From Candidatus Uhrbacteria bacterium RIFCSPHIGHO2_02_FULL_57_19 (GTDB lineage Bacteria; Patescibacteriota; Patescibacteriia; 2-12-FULL-57-11): 40,764 bases of DNA. The position numbers and the translations under genes are program-made. The stretch covers positions 1 through 40,764 of the forward strand of contig MGDZ01000004.1 in assembly GCA_001791115.1 (NCBI GenBank), in the 5' to 3' direction. The notes below the pieces were generated by a model. That model saw only the letters and a program-made list of their open reading frames with translations, was not told where the DNA came from and did no database searches. Below are positions 24,340-30,614 of this stretch, piece by piece (within the stretch, counting starts at the first letter, position 1; each line of letters opens with the position of its first letter).

Positions 24340-25307
24340 TTTTTATCCTTTTTCTGCAACTGGCCCTGCTTCTTTTTCTGCCCGGCTTAACTCTCCCCGG
24401 CGCGGAGTTTGATTCGCTGATAGAGCCGGCCGAGGCCAGTGCCGTTACATTCTCTACTTTGCCGCCGCCGGCCGCCAGACTTCCCACGGCCGATGAACGC
24501 TTCTCGCAGCCGAGAAAAATCCGCCCCGAATCCTTGGGCGTGCGAATCTCGGCAAGGAGCGCGCTAGTGGTTGACGCGGGGAGTGGGGAGACGCTTTTTT
24601 CCAAGGATCCAGACGCCCTGCTTCCGGTGGCCAGTTTGACCAAACTGGCCTCGGCCCTGGTTTTTGTCGAATCCAAACCTGACTGGGATTCGGAAGTGAC
24701 TATCGCTTCCTCGGACATGCGCGGCGGGGCGGTCGAATATCTTATTCCTGGGGAATCGGTTACTGCCAAGGAACTGTTTGAAATCGCGCTAGTTGGCTCG
24801 TCGAACACGGCTGTGGCCGCGATGAGCAGGTCTACCGGACTTAACGCCGAGGAATTTGTCGCCCGGATGAACGCCAAGACCGCCTTATTGGGGTTAAAAC
24901 GCACCAGTTTTGTTGAGCCGACCGGTTTGAATCCAGCCAACGTCGGCACGGCTCGCGAGGTGGCCAGACTGGCTCAGGCGGCGTTCCTTGAGCCGCGAAT
25001 CCGGGAGGCGGTAACTACCAGACAAGTCACCGTTAGGCCGAAGAATTCCAAAGGGAGCCGGACGCGCGTCATTCGTTCCACCGATGCGCTTCTCTCTTCA
25101 TTCCTGGCTAAGCCGCCGTACGAACTGATCGGGGGGAAAACCGGATCTCTCGGCGGTGGAGTCGGATATCATTTCGTCATGTCGCTTGAGAACGGAGAGT
25201 CGCGGCCGGTGATCGTTGTCGTGCTGGGATCGGACTCGAACGCGGCCCGCTTCCAGGACGCCAAGTCTCTGGCGGTGTGGACGTTCGATACCTGGAGTTG
25301 GAAGTAG
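24336..25307 (+). CDS. D-alanyl-D-alanine carboxypeptidase (peptidase S11)
   Basis: The protein has 323 residues. A hydrophobic N-terminus (FILFLQLALLLFLPGLTL) is a signal peptide or anchor. The three penicillin-binding motifs are present: S100-x-x-K103 (ASLTK), S155-x-N157 (GSSN) and K268-T-G270 (GGKTGSLGG). It would trim peptidoglycan stem peptides outside the cytoplasmic membrane. It is translationally coupled to scpB. Confidence 0.93.
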   Translation: MIFILFLQLALLLFLPGLTLPGAEFDSLIEPAEASAVTFSTLPPPAARLPTADERFSQPRKIRPESLGVRISARSALVVDAGSGETLFSKDPDALLPVASLTKLASALVFVESKPDWDSEVTIASSDMRGGAVEYLIPGESVTAKELFEIALVGSSNTAVAAMSRSTGLNAEEFVARMNAKTALLGLKRTSFVEPTGLNPANVGTAREVARLAQAAFLEPRIREAVTTRQVTVRPKNSKGSRTRVIRSTDALLSSFLAKPPYELIGGKTGSLGGGVGYHFVMSLENGESRPVIVVVLGSDSNAARFQDAKSLAVWTFDTWSWK

Positions 25308-25315
25308 CATAATGT

Positions 25316-26503
25316 ATGCGCATTGGGATTGATTGCAGAACGATTTTGAATCCCGGTTACGGGGAGCGGGCGGGTGTTGGACACTACACCTATTTTTTAG
25401 TGAAGAACCTGCTCCGCATCGACGCGGAAAACACGTACGTCCTCTTTTTCGACGATCGGATCACGGATGCGGCCATTCGCGCCCACACCGCCGGCGCGCC
25501 GAACGTCGAGGTTGTGCGTTTTCCGTTCCACGAGTACCGTCACGCGCTGCCGGGAGTGTACTCGCATCTTCTCCTCTCGGCTTTTATCGCCAAACAGAAA
25601 CCGGATGTTTTCCATCTTCCAGCCGGCACCATGCCTGCCGCCTATCGCGGACGGACGGTGGTTACCATTCACGATCTGGCCATCTATCACCATCCGGAAT
25701 GGTTTCCGAAGCAGGCGCTTTCAACCAAAGTGCTCTATCCGAAAACAGTAAGGTCGGCAACGCGCATCATCGCTGTCTCCGACGCCACGCGGGAGGATGC
25801 GGAGAAGCGTTTTCGGATTCCTGCCGCCCGCATCAGGACGATTTATCCCGGCGTTGATGTCCGGGGAAGCTCGATTTTTTCCGAGGACATTTTGAGTGAG
25901 GACGACTCGGCCGATTCGGCCGAGGTGCGCGCCCGCCATCGGTTGGACAAGCCCTATATCCTGTTTCTGGGAACGCTGGAGCCGCGGAAGAATATTTCGG
26001 GCTTGGTTCGCGCTTTCCTCACGCTGTGGATGAAGGATCCGCGGGCGAGAGAGTTTGATTTGATCATTGCCGGCGCTCGAGGGTGGAAAGAAGGGGAAAC
26101 GGTGCGGACCGTCGAGTCCGCCCGCCGTCTGACCCGCGGAGCGGTCCGTTGGATCGGTTACATTCCGCACCGTGAAAAATTCACCCTGATGCGCCAGGCG
26201 GCCGTCTTTTGTTTCCCGACATTTTTTGAAGGTTTTGGAATGCCGGTATTGGAGGCCCTGGCTCTTGGAGTTCCGGTCATTGCCTCGGACATCCCGGTTC
26301 TCCGGGAAGTAGCCGGACCGGCGGCCATGTACGTTCCGCCGGGCAGCGAGGATGAGATGGCCCATGTTTTAAGCGATCTCCTGCACAACGAATCGCGCCG
26401 CGATGTGCTAAGAGGGATGGGCCTTAAGCGCGCGGCGCATTTTTCCTGGGAGAAAGCGTCCCGGGAGACGCTCGGGGTCTACCGCGCCGCCGTACGCGGT
26501 TGA
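25316..26503 (+). CDS. Family 4 glycosyltransferase (GT-B)
   Basis: The protein has 395 residues with two Rossmann domains. The N-terminal domain begins RIGIDCRTILNPGYGERAGV, a common start for this family. The C-terminal domain has the sugar-nucleotide site FFEGFGMPVLEALALGVPVI (E-x7-E) and FLGTLEPRKNI. It transfers a hexose from a nucleotide sugar to an unknown acceptor, probably in surface polysaccharide. It starts nine bases after the carboxypeptidase and ends the operon at a strong terminator. Confidence 0.92.
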   Translation: MRIGIDCRTILNPGYGERAGVGHYTYFLVKNLLRIDAENTYVLFFDDRITDAAIRAHTAGAPNVEVVRFPFHEYRHALPGVYSHLLLSAFIAKQKPDVFHLPAGTMPAAYRGRTVVTIHDLAIYHHPEWFPKQALSTKVLYPKTVRSATRIIAVSDATREDAEKRFRIPAARIRTIYPGVDVRGSSIFSEDILSEDDSADSAEVRARHRLDKPYILFLGTLEPRKNISGLVRAFLTLWMKDPRAREFDLIIAGARGWKEGETVRTVESARRLTRGAVRWIGYIPHREKFTLMRQAAVFCFPTFFEGFGMPVLEALALGVPVIASDIPVLREVAGPAAMYVPPGSEDEMAHVLSDLLHNESRRDVLRGMGLKRAAHFSWEKASRETLGVYRAAVRG

Positions 26504-26515
26504 GTTTCAAGACCT

Positions 26516-26546
26516 AAAACCCGTCCCGCTTAGCGGGACGGGTTTT
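26516..26546. terminator. Bidirectional terminator between two convergent genes
   Basis: AAAACCCGTCCCGC (26516-26529) pairs perfectly with GCGGGACGGGTTTT (26533-26546) around a three-base TTA loop. It can stop the glycosyltransferase transcript on the plus strand and the membrane protein transcript on the minus strand. Its CCCGCTTAGCGGG centre matches the palindromes in rpsS. Confidence 0.85.
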
Positions 26547-26581
26547 ATGAATGTTGCGTGCTACAAGTTACGAGTTTGGTG

Positions 26582-27043
26582 TCAAACCCGGTGCTGGATG
26601 AAGTAGAACAATGCTAATTGCCAGGTTGCGCCGGATAGGAAGGTCCAGTCGCGGATTCGCAGGGCGATGAAATTGTGGTTTCGGAAGTGGAGATTGTGAA
26701 ACCACTTGGTGTAAGCGCTGGGCTTCAGTTCGTGAAAGCCGACGACGGCATCGGGTAGAACCGAGCCGGCAATGCCCATGGCCACTGAGGCGTTGGAAAA
26801 GAAATCGCGCGATTGGAAAAATAAAACAGCCACGACGATCGAGGCCAGTGCGTCGACGACCGTCCAAAAAACCGCCACCCGCACGTGTTTGCCCCGCTTG
26901 TAGTCCTGGTACTGGTGGGCGTCGCCGTGGGGGATAATGTCGGCCAGGAAGTGCGACAAAAAACCAAGGACGAAGGCGGTGAGCGGATCCGGAGATACCT
27001 TCCCGATAACCGCCCCGATGGCCGTGTGGTTCAGAATAAGCAT
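26582..27043 (-). CDS. Small multi-pass membrane protein
   Basis: The protein has 153 residues from ATG at 27043 (an in-frame TTG at 27064 would add seven). It begins LILNHTAIGAVIG and has about three or four hydrophobic segments. A His/Asp-rich segment (GFLSHFLADIIPHGD, about residues 27-41) recalls membrane-bound metal-dependent hydrolases such as YdjM, but I cannot prove that. A second cluster (KWFHNLHFRNHN) is also His-rich. It runs convergently to the glycosyltransferase, and no Shine-Dalgarno site is seen. Confidence 0.65.
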   Translation of the reverse strand: MLILNHTAIGAVIGKVSPDPLTAFVLGFLSHFLADIIPHGDAHQYQDYKRGKHVRVAVFWTVVDALASIVVAVLFFQSRDFFSNASVAMGIAGSVLPDAVVGFHELKPSAYTKWFHNLHFRNHNFIALRIRDWTFLSGATWQLALFYFIQHRV

Positions 27044-27083
27044 GGGAGGAAAAAATAAGTTCAAATCCCAGCCGCAAATCTAA

Positions 27084-27139
27084 TCCGCGCAACCCGAGGC
27101 ACAAGTATTATCTATCTTCTACCCCAAGTTGCGGGGGCG
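27084..27139 (-). repeat. Second copy of the tRNA-fMet 3' end and flank (direct repeat)
   Basis: These 56 bases are identical to 27237-27292, and after one mismatch five more bases match. On the minus strand the repeat runs from the last T-arm bases through the acceptor 3' strand, then about 43 bases of downstream flank. The copies are offset by 153 bases, so the tRNA 3' end has been duplicated downstream of the gene. Confidence 0.9.
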
Positions 27140-27145
27140 AGATTT

Positions 27146-27231
27146 CTCTCGCTCCGACTCGAGCCTGGGCGCTGCGCACCACCCCGCCACCGGCGGGGTT
27201 CTCGCGCCCTTCAAATCCCGTGTTTCGCAAC
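27146..27231 (-). repeat. Hairpin block and inverted copy of the tRNA-fMet 3' end
   Basis: At 27210-27231 the plus strand reads TTCAAATCCCG-TGTTT-CGCAAC, the same as the tRNA-fMet T-arm to discriminator on the minus strand, except that CCCC is replaced by TGTTT. It is thus an inverted, diverged copy. Next to it GGGCGC (27167-27172) pairs with GCGCCC (27204-27209), enclosing CCCCGCC (27182-27188) paired with GGCGGGG (27192-27198). The block lies between the two direct repeats. Confidence 0.8.
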
Positions 27232-27236
27232 AACGT

Positions 27237-27292
27237 TCCGCGCAACCCGAGGCACAAGTATTATCTATCTTCTACCCCAAGTTGCGGGGGCG
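27237..27292 (-). repeat. First copy of the tRNA-fMet 3' end and flank (direct repeat)
   Basis: This copy belongs to the intact tRNA-fMet gene: 27282-27292 are its last bases and 27237-27281 its downstream flank. It is identical to 27084-27139. Confidence 0.9.
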
Positions 27293-27355
27293 GGATTTGA
27301 ACCCGCGACCTCCGGGTTATGGGCCCGGCGAGCTGCCAGACTGCTCTACCCCGCT
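27282..27355 (-). tRNA. tRNA-fMet (CAT), initiator
   Basis: The minus strand folds as a full tRNA with anticodon CAT. Initiator features are a mismatch at 1-72, three G-C pairs closing the anticodon stem (GGG/CCC at 29-31 and 39-41) and A11-U24 in the D-stem. Two positions are odd: base 1 is A (A1xA72 rather than the usual C1xA72), and base 33 is C (loop CCCATAA instead of CTCATAA). CCA is not encoded: the discriminator A is followed by CTT. It probably shares the minus-strand promoter at 27587-27615 with the tRNA-Leu genes upstream. Confidence 0.93.
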
Positions 27356-27451
27356 ATATCAATCCTCGAATATGCCGCCGGTCGGGGTCGAACCGACACG
27401 GGGTTGCCCCCATCCCGCCAAAGGCGGGACGTGCCCGCCTGCCAACGCCTA

Positions 27452-27534
27452 TGCCGGAGGAGGGGATCGAACCCTCATGCCTTATGGGCACACGATTTTG
27501 AGTCGTGCGCGTCTGCCAATTCCGCCACTCCGGC
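27452..27534 (-). tRNA. tRNA-Leu (CAA)
   Basis: This is a complete class II tRNA on the minus strand: acceptor GCCGGAG/CTCCGGC, D-stem GCG/CGC, anticodon stem CACGA/TCGTG with loop CTCAAAA (anticodon CAA), variable arm TGCC/GGCA, T-arm GAGGG/CCCTC and discriminator A. CCA is not encoded. It lies inside the split tRNA-Leu. Its 3' end and flank (27438-27455) are present in inverted form just upstream of its 5' end (27538-27553). Confidence 0.93.
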
Positions 27535-27537
27535 GTA

Positions 27538-27553
27538 GGCATAGGCGGGCAGG
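27538..27553. repeat. Inverted copy of the tRNA-Leu(CAA) 3' end
   Basis: GGCATAGGCGGGCAGG on the plus strand matches the minus-strand 3' end and flank of tRNA-Leu(CAA), GGCATAGGCGTTGGCAGG (27438-27455), apart from two bases. The tRNA is thus bracketed by inverted repeats. Confidence 0.75.
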
Positions 27554-27586
27554 TCTGCTAATTCCACCACGGCGGCGTGCGGGAAT

Positions 27587-27615
27587 AGGATACTCGGCTC
27601 GCTGGTTATTGTCAA
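27587..27615 (-). promoter_or_regulatory. Promoter of the minus-strand tRNA genes
   Basis: On the minus strand TTGACA (27610-27615) and TATCCT (27587-27592) are 17 bp apart. The start would be near 27580, four bases before the split tRNA-Leu. The -35 overlaps the -35 of the plus-strand tRNA promoter. Confidence 0.75.
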
Positions 27616-27637
27616 ACCAGTTCATCTGAGTTATTAT
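27609..27637 (+). promoter_or_regulatory. Promoter of the plus-strand tRNA (CAT)
   Basis: TTGTCA (27609-27614) and TATTAT (27632-27637) are 17 bp apart, with a start near 27644 and the tRNA at 27651. Its -35 shares five bases with the opposite -35 (27610-27615), so the two promoters cannot easily be used at once. Confidence 0.75.
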
Positions 27638-27650
27638 CCCGTCGTTGTGA

Positions 27651-27724
27651 GGCGGGGTAGCTCAGTTGGTTAGAGCGAGGGACTCATAAGCCCTAGGTCG
27701 CCGGTTCGATCCCGGCCCCCGCTA
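27651..27724 (+). tRNA. tRNA with CAT anticodon (elongator Met or lysidine-type Ile2)
   Basis: The cloverleaf is complete with D-arm GCTC/GAGC, T-arm GCCGG/CCGGC and anticodon loop CTCATAA. The D-loop AGTTGGTTA is typical of elongator Met, while the GGTCGCCGG stretch recalls tRNA-Ile2, whose CAT anticodon is changed by TilS. I cannot decide between them. The 1-72 pair is G-U, and 31-39 is an A-G mismatch. CCA is not encoded. Its 3' end is duplicated downstream. Confidence 0.9.
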
Positions 27725-27735
27725 TTTGAGAATAC
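27708..27735 (+). repeat. First copy of the tRNA (CAT) 3' end and flank (direct repeat)
   Basis: These 28 bases cover the T-arm 3' half, acceptor 3' strand and discriminator of the tRNA plus 11 bases of flank (TTTGAGAATAC). They are identical to 27846-27873. Confidence 0.9.
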
Positions 27736-27740
27736 ACAAG

Positions 27741-27839
27741 TAGCGGGACGGGATCGAACAGGGAAGGGTCGGAAACCGTGAGGTTTCCGTGGAGGAAGTA
27801 TTGAAACCGAGTGGTTTCAAAAGCCCCGCCCTGCGGGGC
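27741..27839 (+). repeat. Inverted tRNA 3' end copy followed by three hairpins
   Basis: TAGCGGGACGGGATCGAAC (27741-27759) is the reverse complement of the tRNA 3' end (27704-27724) with two bases missing and one changed. Three hairpins follow: GGAAACC-GTGA-GGTTTCC (27771-27788), TTGAAACC-GAGT-GGTTTCAA (27801-27820) and GCCCCGC-CCT-GCGGGGC (27823-27839). The first two share the GAAACC/GGTTTC stem. No gene is seen in 27725-27900. Confidence 0.8.
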
Positions 27840-27845
27840 GTGTGA

Positions 27846-27873
27846 GATCCCGGCCCCCGCTATTTGAGAATAC
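27846..27873 (+). repeat. Second copy of the tRNA (CAT) 3' end and flank (direct repeat)
   Basis: Identical to 27708-27735, offset by 138 bases. It closes the element: the preceding hairpin block plus inverted copy lie between the two direct repeats. Confidence 0.9.
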
Positions 27874-27900
27874 CGATACCATCCAAGTTTTATTAAATTG

Positions 27901-28878
27901 ATGGGACCGACGCTTAATCTTTACTACGACATCCAGATTCTGATGCTCCTGGTGGTTTTCGCCGCCGGGGTGTTTTTTGTCGAACGGGATCGAAGGCACC
28001 GGCGCGGTTCCGTCGCCCATCGGTTTCAGGCGCTGTCCAAGACGGCGGCGGTTCTTTGCACGCTGGGTTTCATTTTTGTTGTTTACGGCAGTTTCATCGA
28101 GCCGCGCATCATCCGGGTGGTCCGAGCGGAGGTGGGACTAACGGGTCGGCGGCCGCTCTCCGCGCCCGTGCGCATCGCGCTTATCTCCGATAGTCACCTC
28201 GGCCCTTTCAAACGGGACAGGTTCATGCGCCGAGTGGCGGCGGAACTCATCCGGATCAAGCCGGACATCGTCGTGCTCGCCGGGGATCTGGTCGAGGATG
28301 CGACACGGACCGGTGAAGCCCGCTATCTGCTGCCGCTGGCCGAAGTCGCGCGCCGAATACCCGTCTTTGTCGCCCTGGGGAATCACGACTCTGGACTGGG
28401 GGATGAACTGGATTACTTGCCTCTGGACGAGCACGAGGCCGAAGTGGCTGGCGCCCTCGGAGAGGCCGGCGCCGTGGTGCTAAAAAATGAGCATCAGGTT
28501 ATTGAGGTAGGTGGTGTCCGGGTTCTCATAGCCGGTCTGGCCGACATCCGCAGCGGGAAAACCGACCCGGGCGCCGCTCTCTCTGGTGCCCCGCCGGATA
28601 TCCCGCGGATAGTCATCGCCCACAACCCCGACGTGGTGCGGCTTCTTGATTCCAGAGAGGTCGATTTGCTCCTCGCCGGCCACACCCACGGCGGCCAGTT
28701 TCGTTTGCCGGGCATTGGTTCTCTGGTCCGCATTCCCACTACCTTGGGTCAAGACGTCGACCGCGGACTTTTCCGGATCGGGGGCATACCTCTTTACATC
28801 ACCAGCGGCATCGGGGAGTCCGGCGCCCGTGCCCGCCTTTTCATTCCCCCGGAAATTGCGCTCATCACGGTGAGGTAG
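27901..28878 (+). CDS. Membrane-anchored metallophosphoesterase (YkuE-like)
   Basis: The protein has 325 residues from ATG at 27901. Two N-terminal hydrophobic segments (about 8-26 and 47-67) anchor it, then the calcineurin-like domain follows. All metal motifs are present: DSH (ISDSHLG), GDLVED, GNHD (ALGNHDSG), an asparagine in AHNPD and GHTHGGQ. The family includes UDP-2,3-diacylglucosamine hydrolases and YkuE-like phosphodiesterases; the substrate is not known here. It starts 27 bases after the tRNA-derived repeat and is followed after 15 bases by parA. Confidence 0.88.
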   Translation: MGPTLNLYYDIQILMLLVVFAAGVFFVERDRRHRRGSVAHRFQALSKTAAVLCTLGFIFVVYGSFIEPRIIRVVRAEVGLTGRRPLSAPVRIALISDSHLGPFKRDRFMRRVAAELIRIKPDIVVLAGDLVEDATRTGEARYLLPLAEVARRIPVFVALGNHDSGLGDELDYLPLDEHEAEVAGALGEAGAVVLKNEHQVIEVGGVRVLIAGLADIRSGKTDPGAALSGAPPDIPRIVIAHNPDVVRLLDSREVDLLLAGHTHGGQFRLPGIGSLVRIPTTLGQDVDRGLFRIGGIPLYITSGIGESGARARLFIPPEIALITVR

Positions 28879-28881
28879 TAG

Positions 28882-28887
28882 GATAAT
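28882..28887 (+). promoter_or_regulatory. Possible -10 element directly before parA
   Basis: GATAAT lies six bases before the parA ATG, so a transcript from it would start at or next to the ATG. No good -35 is found at 16-18 bp. This is a weak call supported only by similar spacing at 1105 and 13547. Confidence 0.3.
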
Positions 28888-28893
28888 GACGAT

Positions 28894-29658
28894 ATGGCCC
28901 AGATCATTTCGGTGGTTAATCAGAAAGGGGGAGTGGGGAAGACGACAACGGCCGTGAACCTGGGGGCCTATTTGGCGGCGCTGGGGAAATTCGTGCTCCT
29001 AGTCGACCTCGACCCGCAGGCCAATGCCACCTCCGGTCTGGGCGTTGATCATCGAAAAATTGAACGCGGCGTCTACGAGGCGCTTCTTGGTGAAGCGAGC
29101 GTAAGGGAGGTGTCCGTGCCGACTCGGATTGAGGGCTATCGGCTGGTACCAGCCACTCAAGCCCTAGCCGGAGCCAATGTGGAATTGGTCAATCTTGATC
29201 GGCGCGAGTTTCGTCTGCACGACGCGCTCCTCGAAGTGCGCAATGATTACGACATTATTTTGATCGACTGCCCGCCGTCGCTGGGACTACTTACCATCAA
29301 CGGCCTGGTGGCCGCCGACCGGGTGCTCATCCCCGTCCAGGCCGAGTATTACGCGCTCGAAGGATTGGGACAGCTGATTCAGACCATCGGCTTGGTGCGC
29401 GACCATCTAAAGCCGAGCCTCGATGTGATGGGCGCGGTGATAACTATGTTCGACAAAAGAAACTCCCTTTCCGACGCGGTGATGCGCGACCTCTATCAGT
29501 TTTTCCCCAACAAGATTTTTCGCTCGGTGGTGCCGCGGAACGTCCGATTGGCCGAGGCCCCGTCGCATGGCTTGACTGTCATGGAGTACGATGGGGCATC
29601 AACCGGCGCCAAGGCCTACGAACGCCTAGCCCGCGAGGTTTTGGGTTTTGAATCATAA
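28894..29658 (+). CDS. parA: Chromosome partitioning ATPase ParA (Soj)
   Basis: The protein has 254 residues. The deviant Walker A motif KGGVGKTTTAVNLG (residues 10-23), the A' motif VDLDPQANATSGLG and Walker B LIDCPPSLGLLTING are all clear. ParA forms ATP-dependent gradients on the nucleoid that move ParB-bound origins. It precedes parB by two bases. No gidA/gidB neighbours are present, unlike in many bacteria. Confidence 0.96.
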   Translation: MAQIISVVNQKGGVGKTTTAVNLGAYLAALGKFVLLVDLDPQANATSGLGVDHRKIERGVYEALLGEASVREVSVPTRIEGYRLVPATQALAGANVELVNLDRREFRLHDALLEVRNDYDIILIDCPPSLGLLTINGLVAADRVLIPVQAEYYALEGLGQLIQTIGLVRDHLKPSLDVMGAVITMFDKRNSLSDAVMRDLYQFFPNKIFRSVVPRNVRLAEAPSHGLTVMEYDGASTGAKAYERLAREVLGFES

Positions 29659-29660
29659 AT

Positions 29661-30530
29661 ATGGTCATGAAAGGTCTTGGGCGCGGTTTGGGATCACTGA
29701 TCCCGCAGAAACAGCAGGAGGCCGCCAGTGGGCCGGTGTCGGAAACGGGGCGGCAGGCCGGCGGACCGCGGTATGTGCCCGTCTCCGACATTCAGCCGAA
29801 TCCCCACCAGCCGCGGGAGCAGTTTGGTCATCAACAGCTCGATGATCTGATTTCGTCGGTCAAGACTCACGGTATTCTCCAGCCGCTTATCGTCACCTCT
29901 CGGCCAGAGGGCGGTTATGAACTCATTGCCGGCGAGCGCAGGTTGCGTGCCGCGAAACTCGCGGGACTGCCGTCGGTTCCCGTGATCATACGGAACGCTA
30001 AGGAAATGGAAAAGCTGGAGCTGGCGCTTATCGAGAACATCCAGCGGCAGGATTTAAATCCTCTCGAAGAGGCCAAGGCCTACCGAAAACTTATTGATGA
30101 CCACAACCTGACCCAGGAAGAGGTTGCTCGCCGGATCGGAAAGAGCCGCCCGGTCGTTGCCAACGCGCTGCGTCTTCTAACGCTGCCCGAGACGGTTCAG
30201 TTGGCCATTCGCGACGGAAAAGTCGCGGCATCAGCGGCGAGGACTATCGCTTCATTCGAGACTCCGGACGAACAGTTGAAGTTTTACGAGACCCTGGCGG
30301 CGGAAAAACTCACGGTGCGTGATCTCGAGGATCGTCTGCGCGAAAGAAAATCCGGTCATCGCGGTCCGCGAGCAATGAAGGACCCCAACCTCGAGGCGGC
30401 CGAGGAAGAATTGCAGCAGGCGCTGGGAACCAAGGTGAAGATCGTCAAGCGCGGGGAGACCGGCAGGATTGAGATCGCGTTCTATTCAGATGAGGAGCTA
30501 GCCGCGCTCCGCGAGAAGCTGACGGCATGA
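29661..30530 (+). CDS. parB: Chromosome partitioning protein ParB (Spo0J)
   Basis: The protein has 289 residues (ATG at 29667, giving MKGLGRGLGSLIP, is the more family-like start). The CTP-binding domain has the GERR box (IAGERRLRAAKLAG), followed by ALIENIQRQDLNPLEEA and a helix-turn-helix (LTQEEVARRIGKSRPVVANA), and a C-terminal dimer domain. It would bind parS sites and slide as a CTP clamp. I saw no parS-like site (TGTTTCACGTGAAACA) in the neighbourhood. Confidence 0.95.
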   Translation: MVMKGLGRGLGSLIPQKQQEAASGPVSETGRQAGGPRYVPVSDIQPNPHQPREQFGHQQLDDLISSVKTHGILQPLIVTSRPEGGYELIAGERRLRAAKLAGLPSVPVIIRNAKEMEKLELALIENIQRQDLNPLEEAKAYRKLIDDHNLTQEEVARRIGKSRPVVANALRLLTLPETVQLAIRDGKVAASAARTIASFETPDEQLKFYETLAAEKLTVRDLEDRLRERKSGHRGPRAMKDPNLEAAEEELQQALGTKVKIVKRGETGRIEIAFYSDEELAALREKLTA

Positions 30531-30562
30531 AACATGCAACATCATGCAACGTGGAATACAAG

Positions 30563-30586
30563 GCGGCCCCGAGAGGGCCGCTTTTC
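30563..30586 (+). terminator. Terminator after parB
   Basis: GCGGCCC (30563-30569) pairs with GGGCCGC (30575-30581) around CGAGA, followed by TTTTCG. It lies between the convergent parB and rel genes. On the minus strand the T-run is weak, so it mainly serves parB. Confidence 0.7.
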
Positions 30587-30614
30587 GAATGATACATGAT
30601 GCGAGTTGCGAGTA

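Larger units (their letters stand above)
27373..27576 (-). pseudogene. tRNA-Leu gene split by an inserted tRNA-Leu
   Basis: On the minus strand, GCCGCCG at the 5' end (27570-27576) pairs perfectly with CGGCGGC at the 3' end (27374-27380). The 5' half continues as TG-GTGG-AATTAGCAGA (tRNA-Leu D-arm). The 3' half has a long variable arm (GGGG-GCAA-CCCC), an intact T-arm and discriminator A. Between the halves lie a complete second tRNA-Leu (27452-27534) and palindromes, including TCCCGCCTTTGGCGGGA where the anticodon arm should be. No Leu anticodon can be placed, and the D-stem partner is disrupted. It is probably a broken gene, though it sits right behind the promoter. Assembly error should be excluded. 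Confidence 0.6.

Noticed and set aside
25308..25313. CATAAT as a -10 for the glycosyltransferase gene
   Set aside because: It lies two bases before the ATG, so a transcript would start inside the gene, and no -35 is present.
27373..27576. Group I intron in the outer tRNA-Leu
   Set aside because: The insert is mostly a complete tRNA-Leu plus palindromes; no group I core elements are seen, and the remaining halves lack a Leu anticodon.
27129..27629. 166-codon plus-strand frame across the tRNA cluster
   Set aside because: It is the complement of tRNA genes and palindromes; there is no ribosome binding site or recognisable domain.
27084..27873. Classical integrated element (attL/attR) at the tRNA genes
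   Set aside because: The direct repeats look like attachment sites, but only about 100 bp lie between copies and no integrase is present; the inverted copies are not explained by site-specific integration.
28894..30600. parS site near parAB
   Set aside because: No sequence close to TGTTTCACGTGAAACA was found in this stretch.
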